Positions 57,725 to 64,000 of a stretch of DNA of 64,000 bases are shown here, piece by piece (within the stretch, counting starts at the first letter, position 1; each line of letters starts with the position of its first letter). The stretch is from the NCBI GenBank assembly GCA_947066105.1, contig CAMSYM010000002.1, forward strand, positions 62,001-126,000. The letters are read 5' to 3'. The position numbers and the translations under genes are program-made. The notes under the pieces were generated by a model, which was not told the origin of the DNA, did not search any database, and worked only from the letters and a program-made list of their open reading frames with translations. This stretch comes from an uncultured Clostridia bacterium. Lineage in GTDB: Bacteria > Bacillota > Clostridia > Christensenellales > Pumilibacteraceae.

Positions 57725-59647
57725 ATGAAAAAAAGACAGAAAGCGATGTTCGCGGCGCTTACCGCGACGCTGATGGCGGGCGGTACGTTTGCGCTTACGG
57801 CGTGCCAAGCTCCGCTTAACGACGAACCGCTCGACGTGTCCGTAAAGATCGCCGACTACACCAAAACAGCGGAGGATCGCAAAGAAACGTTTGCTTCCGA
57901 CGGTTGGGAAAACGGCGAGCCGTTTAACGTTTGGTGGAAAGCCGATAACGTCGGCTATGACGGCAAAATGAAGCTTGCTATTTCGGAAATGACCGAACAG
58001 CAACAAAAGTACGACGAAGAAACGGGCGAAATGGTGGACACTCTCGCCAAATATTACGGCGCGGAACAGCGTTCGACCCATTATTACGGCTACGGCGATT
58101 TTACCGTGCGCATGAAGCCGTCCAAGGTATCGGGTACGGCGAGCACGTTCTTTACCTGTACCGGTCCGTACGATAAGTGGTACGAGGAAGACGGCGTTAC
58201 CGTTAAGCGCGAAAACGATCACGACGAGATAGACATCGAGTTTTTGGGCAAGGACACCACAAAGGTGCAGTTCAATTATTTTGCGAGCGGCGTCGGCGGT
58301 CACGAATATATGTACGATCTCGGTTTCGACGCTTCGCTCGAATTCCACGATTACGGTTTCCGCTGGACGGAAAACGACATAACGTGGTTTGTCGATAACA
58401 AGCCCGTTTACAAGGTGGAACGAAAAGACGCGAAAGACGAGCCGTGGCCCGAAGATCCCGGTCGTATAATAATGAACTATTGGTGCGGCACGGAAAAGTC
58501 CGCCGCGTGGATGGGCGAATTCAACGACGATTACACGAGCGGCGCGGAATACGAGTGGATAGCGTCCACCGCGGAGCAACAGCCCGATCCCAATACCGCG
58601 CACATCAAGGACACTCCGCCCGAAGAAGTTACGGTCCCGACCGAGGGCTGGACGGACATAGCGTACGACGGGTTCGACGGTTGGGGAATGTATACCGTCG
58701 ATAAGACCGACGGCATAACGATCTCGCACGACGCTGCGCCCGGCGCGTATAATTGTTGCGGCATGGACCTTGCGAGCAGTTACAGCTGGGTCAAGTTCAA
58801 GATCAAGAACAATGCCGACGTTGCCGCGGATCTGCGCATAGACGTTAAAAAGAACGGCGGCGCGGGCGGCGTGGAAGCCACTCATCCCGCCGACGAAAAG
58901 GTCGGGTTGATCGCGGTCGAGTCTGCGGCGTCCGTCAAGCTCGGCGCGAACGAAGAGATCGAAGTCGCGCTCAAAATCAAAGATATTTACGTCGATCAGT
59001 TCGTCGTATTCCTTAACTCGACGAACGCGCCTTATGCCGCAACGGGCAGCGTGACCATCGGCGAACTCAAAGGCATAGTCAACACCGAAGTAGAGCCGCC
59101 CAAGCCTGTCGAGCCGGAAGTACCCGAAGGCGACAACTGCGTGCTTTCGTTCGCGTCCACGGCCGAATATACCGTCGATAAATCTGGCGTTCCCGCCGCG
59201 GAGATCACCGTCGGTTATGCGGGCGTGCAGGGCGGAACGTACAAAAACATCCAAGCCAATGCGGCGGAACTTGCCGCAGGCAATAACACATTCTCCGTAA
59301 AGATCAAAAACAACGGCGAAAGCGCCGCGTACTTGCGCATAGACCTTATCGGCGAAAACACCATCACCGTCGGCGATAATGCGAATATGAACGTTTGCAA
59401 CGTATCCGCCGTCGCGACCCCCGACGTCGGTCCTTATACCGATTCGACCTGGGGCGGAACGATGTTTACGCTCGAAGCGGGCGCGGAAGTGGTGATCATC
59501 ATAACTTATTCCAACGAAACCGAAATGGGCGCCGTACAGCGCGTGCAGTTGTATCTCGACTCCGCGAAGAACGGCGATACGGAAACTCACGACGGCAACA
59601 TTACGTTCGGCGAGTTCAAGTTTTCTAACGTAGTAGCCGAAGCGTAA
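57725..59647 (+). CDS. GH16 family lipoprotein with two C-terminal beta-sandwich modules
   Basis: A 640-residue lipoprotein. The frame extends upstream, but ATG 57725 follows TAGGAGA and starts the signal peptide, which ends in a lipobox (ALTAC). The GH16 domain (residues 40-300) has the complete motif HDEIDIEFLG and is clearly related to the shorter enzyme upstream (shared DTTKVQFNYF). It is followed by two similar modules of about 150 residues (around 310-470 and 480-640, sharing FKIKNNADVAADLRIDV and FSVKIKNNGESAAYLRIDL type strands), probably carbohydrate-binding. The pair with the upstream gene looks like a duplication followed by module gain. Confidence 0.9.
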   Translation: MKKRQKAMFAALTATLMAGGTFALTACQAPLNDEPLDVSVKIADYTKTAEDRKETFASDGWENGEPFNVWWKADNVGYDGKMKLAISEMTEQQQKYDEETGEMVDTLAKYYGAEQRSTHYYGYGDFTVRMKPSKVSGTASTFFTCTGPYDKWYEEDGVTVKRENDHDEIDIEFLGKDTTKVQFNYFASGVGGHEYMYDLGFDASLEFHDYGFRWTENDITWFVDNKPVYKVERKDAKDEPWPEDPGRIIMNYWCGTEKSAAWMGEFNDDYTSGAEYEWIASTAEQQPDPNTAHIKDTPPEEVTVPTEGWTDIAYDGFDGWGMYTVDKTDGITISHDAAPGAYNCCGMDLASSYSWVKFKIKNNADVAADLRIDVKKNGGAGGVEATHPADEKVGLIAVESAASVKLGANEEIEVALKIKDIYVDQFVVFLNSTNAPYAATGSVTIGELKGIVNTEVEPPKPVEPEVPEGDNCVLSFASTAEYTVDKSGVPAAEITVGYAGVQGGTYKNIQANAAELAAGNNTFSVKIKNNGESAAYLRIDLIGENTITVGDNANMNVCNVSAVATPDVGPYTDSTWGGTMFTLEAGAEVVIIITYSNETEMGAVQRVQLYLDSAKNGDTETHDGNITFGEFKFSNVVAEA

Positions 59648-59667
59648 AGCGTAACACGGCAAAAAAG

Positions 59668-59696
59668 CGCCGTTCGCATTCGCGGACGGCGTTTTT
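59668..59696 (+). terminator. Terminator after the modular GH16 gene
   Basis: CGCCGTTCGC (59668-59677) pairs with GCGGACGGCG (59682-59691) around a 4-base loop, followed by five T. The GH3 gene 30 bases on has a ribosome binding site but no promoter that I can see, so read-through is likely. Confidence 0.85.
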
Positions 59697-59721
59697 AACA
59701 AATCATTTAATGGAGGCGAAT

Positions 59722-62700
59722 ATGGATAGTTCCGAGAAAAAAAGCAAAGTCGGCATTATAGTAATATCGATAAGCATTGCGTTTATACTCGTATTTTCCA
59801 CATTTTTCAATGTTTTGTCGCTCAATAAGTTCGATAATATTTTCGAGCAGTTTTTGGGCAAAACCGCGGACAGCATACGCGGCGATACGCTCGGCGCGGA
59901 CGTAGATTACGTTAAGAGCGATTTTTCGAGCGCGCGGGAATTGTACGACTACGAATGCGATCTCGTCGCGGAAATAGCGCAAGAGGGCATAACGCTTTTG
60001 GAAAACGACGGCGTTCTGCCGCTTGCCAAAGGCACTACGCTCAGCCTGTTCTCGCATTCGTCCGTCGATCTTGTCAGCGGCGGTTCGGGATCGGGTTCTG
60101 GCAGCTTCGAGCTTACGCTCGACCTTAAACAGGGGTTGGAATCCGCGGGACTCAAAGTAAACGAAACGCTGTGGAATTTCTACAAAAACGGCAAGGGTTC
60201 GTCGTATACGCGCGGCGCGGGCGTCATCAATTACGGCGCGGCGCTCGATTGGAAGATCAACGAATGCCCCGTAAACGTGTTGAAAAGCGACTCCGCCGTC
60301 ACGGGCTCGTACGGCGATTCGGTCGCTATGTTCGTGCTTTCGCGCACGGGCGGCGAGGGCGGCGATCTTGCCCGCGATATGGCGGCGTACGGCGGCAAAG
60401 CGGGCAGTCATTATCTCGAACCCGACGAAACGGAATTGGGCGTTATCGACTATCTCGATAAAACGTTCGATAAGGTCATTTTGCTCGTAAACTGCAACAA
60501 CGCGTTCGAGCTCGGTTGGGTAAAAAATTATCCCAACATCAAAGCCGTCGTCAACTTCCCCGGCGCGGGACGCATGGGCACTCGTGGGCTGGGCTATATG
60601 CTTACGGGGCTTGACAAAGACGGCAACCAAATTTCGCCGTCGGGGCATTTGGTGGATACGTTCGTGTACGATAACTTTTCGTCGCCAGCCATGCAAAACA
60701 TGGGCGATTTCAGATACACGGGTACCGACTATTATTACGTCAATTATGCCGAAGGTATTTACGTCGGCTACAAGTATTACGAAACGCGCTACGAGGACTT
60801 TGTGACCGAGCGCGAAAACGCGGGCGAGTTCGATTATGCCGATACCGTGCTTTATCCGTTCGGATACGGTAAGAGCTATACGGAGTTTGCTTGGTCGAAC
60901 TTCTCGGTCGGCAAGCCCGACGACGACGGCAAAATAAAGGTATCGCTCACCGTCGAAAACGTCGGCGACCGCGCCGGCAAGGACGTTGTGCAGATATACG
61001 CGCAAACGCCGTACACCGACTACGACATAGCAAACGGGATAGAAAAATCCGCGATCGCGCTCGTCGGGTTCGCCAAGACCGAACTTTTGACTACGAGCGG
61101 CGAAAACAAAAAGCAGGACGTGGAAATAACCGTCGATCTCAAAGACATGACCGCATACGATGCGCGCGGCGCGAAAACGTATATACTCGATGCGGGAACG
61201 TACTATTTGACCGCCGCTACGGACGCGCATAACGCGGTGAACAACGTTTTGACGGCGCGCGGCGTCGCAACGGAAAAGCTCACGCAGGCGGGCGACAGAA
61301 ACTTCGTGCGCTCGTTCGACATAGCCGAGCTTGACAAGACGACTTACGCCGTCGGGCAAAACGACGAAGCGATAACCAACCGTTTCGACTATGCGGCGCT
61401 CGACGACGGAAAATATCTGTCGCGTTCCGATTGGAGCGCGGCGGACAACGACGGTCTGCGCTACGGCAGTGCGTCCGACGTAAACAGCGGCGCGGAGATC
61501 GGCGGCAAACAGTGGGCGCATGCCATAACGTCCGAGCTTAAAGCCGCGCTCGATTCCCGCACGTCGCGCAATCCCGCGGAAGGCACCGTGCCCGAAACGT
61601 ATACTTTCGGCGCGGACAACGACGTCGATCTCATCGACCTTCGCGGCTTGAAGTTCGACGATCCGCTGTGGCAGGATCTGCTCGACGAAATAACGTTGTC
61701 GGAGCTTGCGTTGCTCATCGACGAGAGCGGATACTGCACGCCGCAAATGAAGTCCATCAATAAGCCGAAAGTTACCGATCTTGACGGTCCTGCGGGATTG
61801 AACCTTGTTGTCGGACACGGTTCGGCGGATATAGGCGACGGCTTGAAAGCCATGACTTGGCCGAGCGAGTATATGATCGCATGTACTTGGAATACCGAGC
61901 TTGCACGAAAAATGGGCGACGGCGTCGGCGAGGACGGATTGTACAGCGGCGTTGTCGGTTGGTACGGTCCGGGCATGAACATCCACAGAACGCCATTTGC
62001 GGGCAGGAACTTCGAATATTACAGCGAGGACAGCTATTTGAGTGGCATGCTCGGCAGGGCCGCCGTCGCGGGCGCGGCTAATAAGGGCATGTACGCGTTT
62101 ATCAAGCATTTCGCGCTCAACGATCAGGAAACGCACCGCGACCATTTGGGCATAGTCACTTGGGCGCAGGAACAGGCGATACGCGAGATATATCTTAAAC
62201 CGTTCGAGAATACGATAATCGACAATACGGTGACGATAAAATACAACGAGCCGATAAAGGACGAGAGCGGCAAAATAACGGGATATACGCCCAAGACGGC
62301 GGAAGTCCCCGCCGCATCCGCCGTGATGAGTTCGTTTAACCGTATCGGCACGACTTGGGCGGGCGGTAACTACGACCTATTGACAGGCGTTTTGAGAAAG
62401 GAATGGGGCTTTAACGGATTTGTTTTGACCGACTACGAGGTTTCCAACTATATGTTTACCGAGCAAGCGCTCGCCGCGGGCGGCGACGCAAAGCTCAAAA
62501 CGGTCGGACTTGCGGGCAACTTCCTGTTCGGATATTCGTTAAAGGGCAAGCCCGAAGATCAGGGCTACGCGCGCGAAGCGGCGCACCGAATATTGTACAC
62601 GGTAGTCAATTCGGCGGCGATGAACGGATACGTTCACGGCGTGGAGTTTGTCAACGGCTTTGCATATTACAAGATAATCATCATAGTTTGGGACGTGCTG

Positions 62701-62769
62701 TCCGCCGCGGGCATAGCCGTGCTGGTGTACTTCCTTATCAAAAAGATCAAGCGGTATAGAAACGGCTGA
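59722..62769 (+). CDS. Membrane-anchored GH3 beta-glycosidase with permuted domain order
   Basis: A 1015-residue protein with a membrane helix at each end (about residues 11-32 and 980-1003), so the catalytic part faces outside. The usual GH3 order is reversed. The GH3-C sandwich (GITLLENDGVLPLAK) and the fibronectin-III-like domain (YPFGYGKSYTEFAWSN) come first, and the TIM barrel comes last, with KHFALNDQETHRDH and the nucleophile motif FVLTDYE (Asp). A reversed order is known from some rumen beta-glucosidases. It probably releases glucose from oligosaccharides made by the GH16 enzymes. The open frame begins at 59710, but that ATG is part of the ribosome binding site GGAGGCG, so I choose 59722. 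Confidence 0.92.
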   Translation: MDSSEKKSKVGIIVISISIAFILVFSTFFNVLSLNKFDNIFEQFLGKTADSIRGDTLGADVDYVKSDFSSARELYDYECDLVAEIAQEGITLLENDGVLPLAKGTTLSLFSHSSVDLVSGGSGSGSGSFELTLDLKQGLESAGLKVNETLWNFYKNGKGSSYTRGAGVINYGAALDWKINECPVNVLKSDSAVTGSYGDSVAMFVLSRTGGEGGDLARDMAAYGGKAGSHYLEPDETELGVIDYLDKTFDKVILLVNCNNAFELGWVKNYPNIKAVVNFPGAGRMGTRGLGYMLTGLDKDGNQISPSGHLVDTFVYDNFSSPAMQNMGDFRYTGTDYYYVNYAEGIYVGYKYYETRYEDFVTERENAGEFDYADTVLYPFGYGKSYTEFAWSNFSVGKPDDDGKIKVSLTVENVGDRAGKDVVQIYAQTPYTDYDIANGIEKSAIALVGFAKTELLTTSGENKKQDVEITVDLKDMTAYDARGAKTYILDAGTYYLTAATDAHNAVNNVLTARGVATEKLTQAGDRNFVRSFDIAELDKTTYAVGQNDEAITNRFDYAALDDGKYLSRSDWSAADNDGLRYGSASDVNSGAEIGGKQWAHAITSELKAALDSRTSRNPAEGTVPETYTFGADNDVDLIDLRGLKFDDPLWQDLLDEITLSELALLIDESGYCTPQMKSINKPKVTDLDGPAGLNLVVGHGSADIGDGLKAMTWPSEYMIACTWNTELARKMGDGVGEDGLYSGVVGWYGPGMNIHRTPFAGRNFEYYSEDSYLSGMLGRAAVAGAANKGMYAFIKHFALNDQETHRDHLGIVTWAQEQAIREIYLKPFENTIIDNTVTIKYNEPIKDESGKITGYTPKTAEVPAASAVMSSFNRIGTTWAGGNYDLLTGVLRKEWGFNGFVLTDYEVSNYMFTEQALAAGGDAKLKTVGLAGNFLFGYSLKGKPEDQGYAREAAHRILYTVVNSAAMNGYVHGVEFVNGFAYYKIIIIVWDVLSAAGIAVLVYFLIKKIKRYRNG

Positions 62770-62786
62770 TCGAGTTGCTTATTCGG

Positions 62787-62815
62787 TTGACAAAACCGGA
62801 AAATTTCGATATTAT
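62787..62815 (+). promoter_or_regulatory. Promoter of the glycosyltransferase gene, with a 12-codon leaderless mini-frame in the leader
   Basis: TTGACA (62787-62792), 17 bases, TATTAT (62810-62815). The predicted start point 62822 is the A of an ATG opening a 12-codon frame (MLCRRGAFVPRR, stop at 62858). A perfect 10-bp hairpin (62830-62839 with 62848-62857) lies inside that frame. Confidence 0.55.
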
Positions 62816-62875
62816 AAAAGCATGTTATGTCGGCGCGGAGCTTTTGTTCCGCGCCGATAGACGTGTTCGGTTGTT

Positions 62876-64000
62876 ATGGGATATCTTTGGATAGTATTTA
62901 TAGTGTTTGCGTGCCTTTCGGCGGTGTTTGCATTGTTTACGGTGCATTACCTGTTTTTTACGGTAGTGGGCATTTTCGGCGCTAAAAAGTTCGCGCCGTG
63001 CGAAGAGAAATTGCGGTACGGCATAGTCATCGGCGCGCGCAACGAAGCGCGCGTCATAGCGTCGCTTATAGATAGCATCAAAAACAACAAATATCCGCAG
63101 GACAAGCTCACGGTGTTCGTCGCCGCGCATAATTGCACCGACAAAACTGCCGAGATAGCGCGCGCTCACGGCGCGGTCGTTTACGAGTACGACAATCCCG
63201 CCGAGCGCACGGTGGGGTATGCGTATAAATTTCTGTTCGACTGTATTAACCGCGATTACGGCGCGGACGCGTTCGACGGGTTTTTCATCATAAATGCGGA
63301 TAACGTGCTTACGCCCGATTATATATCCAAAATGAACGATGCGTTTTTGCACTACGGCAAGAAAAACGTCATAACGTCGTATCGAAATTCGGGCAACGTC
63401 GGCGACAATTATATGTCGTATCTTTACGGCATGTATTTTCTTTCCGCGTGTCGGTTCGAAGCGCGCGGGCGCACGCTTTGCAATTGCTCGACGCGCGTAT
63501 CGGGTACGGGCTACGTTATGCCCGCCGACCTGGTAAAAGACGGGTGGCAATACGTCACGCTTACCGAAGACTGGGAATTCACCGCCGATCAAATAGCGCA
63601 AGGGCGAAAGGTCATGCACTGCGATCAAGCGGAGTTTTTCGACGAACAGCCGACGACGGTACCCATCATGTTGCGCCAACGCATGCGCTGGGCGCGCGGG
63701 CATACGCTCGTGTTTTTTACCAAGTTTTTTAAGCTGGTCAAATATATTTTTACGCCAAAACGAAAGGGCGGGATAACAAATAAATATTCGGCTTACGATA
63801 TTTCGGTCGCTATCATGCCGCTCGGCGCGATAGGCGTATTTATATGGCTGGCGCAATTGATATGCGTGGCGTTGTGTCCGCTTTTCGGCTACGACGCCGC
63901 TACCGTGTGGAAGTGGTACTGGTTAATATTCGCGATAGGATTCGGAATATCGTACGTATTGACTTTTTTATCGGGCGTGTTGCTCGTGCTTTTGGAGCGT
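62876..64000 (+). CDS. Membrane-bound family 2 glycosyltransferase (3' partial)
   Basis: The frame runs off the window after 375 residues. It opens with a membrane helix (YLWIVFIVFACLSAVFALF), followed by the GT2 fold: VIGARNEARVIASLID, the sugar-nucleotide site IINADNVLTPDYI, TEDWEFTADQ and the processive-type QRMRWARG (QxxRW). Further membrane helices start near residue 305. This is the layout of processive or bactoprenol-type GT2 enzymes that make exopolysaccharide or lipid-linked glycans. ATG 62876 has no good ribosome binding site. The preceding mini-frame could couple or limit its translation. The product is unknown. Confidence 0.85.
   Translation, partial: MGYLWIVFIVFACLSAVFALFTVHYLFFTVVGIFGAKKFAPCEEKLRYGIVIGARNEARVIASLIDSIKNNKYPQDKLTVFVAAHNCTDKTAEIARAHGAVVYEYDNPAERTVGYAYKFLFDCINRDYGADAFDGFFIINADNVLTPDYISKMNDAFLHYGKKNVITSYRNSGNVGDNYMSYLYGMYFLSACRFEARGRTLCNCSTRVSGTGYVMPADLVKDGWQYVTLTEDWEFTADQIAQGRKVMHCDQAEFFDEQPTTVPIMLRQRMRWARGHTLVFFTKFFKLVKYIFTPKRKGGITNKYSAYDISVAIMPLGAIGVFIWLAQLICVALCPLFGYDAATVWKWYWLIFAIGFGISYVLTFLSGVLLVLLER

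Overview
The window looks like a piece of chromosome from a spore-forming, fermentative member of the Clostridia, probably an uncultured gut lineage with about 50% GC. Four things support this. SpoIIID is present, along with a SpoIIQ-like M23 peptidase, a SpoVB/MurJ-type flippase and a stand-alone Spo0A DNA-binding domain. The yaaO-tmk-holB-ricT gene order is the Firmicutes order. The signal recognition particle RNA is of the large Bacillus type. AdhE, a 2x[4Fe-4S] ferredoxin and two [FeFe]-hydrogenase proteins point to anaerobic fermentation. The genus-level placement is inference. I see no CRISPR array, transposase, prophage, rRNA or tRNA.

Layout. 1-1698 is the end of a secreted Ig-like repeat protein. 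1.8-11 kb is core information processing: rpsF-ssb-rpsR, an ABC-F ATPase, a truncated glmU with prs, spoIIID on the minus strand, a greA with a large insertion, and lysS. 11.3-15.1 kb is the yaaO-like-tmk-holB-ricT operon, followed by a ferredoxin and a SpoVB-like flippase. 17.3-21 kb has serS, a small unknown gene and a GH3-like protein that has lost its catalytic motifs. 21-24.4 kb has a MarR regulator, a membrane-anchored choloylglycine/penicillin-acyltransferase-like hydrolase and a lipoprotein metallopeptidase. 24.5-27.3 kb is a pair of unrecognised paralogous membrane proteins that share a C-terminal tail. The SRP RNA and a zinc-ribbon Ser/Thr kinase follow on the minus strand. 28.9-36.4 kb has a hemolysin-III family protein, type-2 ileS, an rRNA-type methyltransferase, an RluA pseudouridine synthase, a class II galT and a small membrane protein. 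36.6-45.3 kb has adhE, an APH-like kinase and a hydrogenase-sensing operon (thioredoxin-like ferredoxin, HydS-like sensor, SpoIIE/PP2C phosphatase, [FeFe]-hydrogenase). 45.4-51.3 kb has the SpoIIQ-like peptidase, a tandem repeat, an MDR dehydrogenase, rpmE, a yqhQ-prmC gene fusion and prfA. 51.4-54.4 kb is an accessory module: HTH regulator, ECF-like sigma factor, C39-like peptidase, single-pass membrane protein and Spo0A-C protein. 54.5-64 kb is an AgrA/AgrC-like two-component system preceded by a compact cloverleaf-shaped leader, then two GH16 lipoproteins, a membrane-anchored GH3 with permuted domains, and a partial membrane glycosyltransferase. The carbohydrate part reads as a locus for extracellular beta-glucan breakdown.

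Three things cut across the window. First, several genes have a strong TTGACN-17/18-TATAAT-type promoter whose predicted start point falls on, or within three bases of, the start codon, with no Shine-Dalgarno sequence, so leaderless mRNAs appear to be common here. Second, many gene 3' ends carry large nested palindromes whose arms change in sequence while keeping their pairing. Third, the intergenic regions hold dispersed direct repeats and one tandem repeat. All functional calls come from reading the sequence and from knowledge of protein families; no database search was run.
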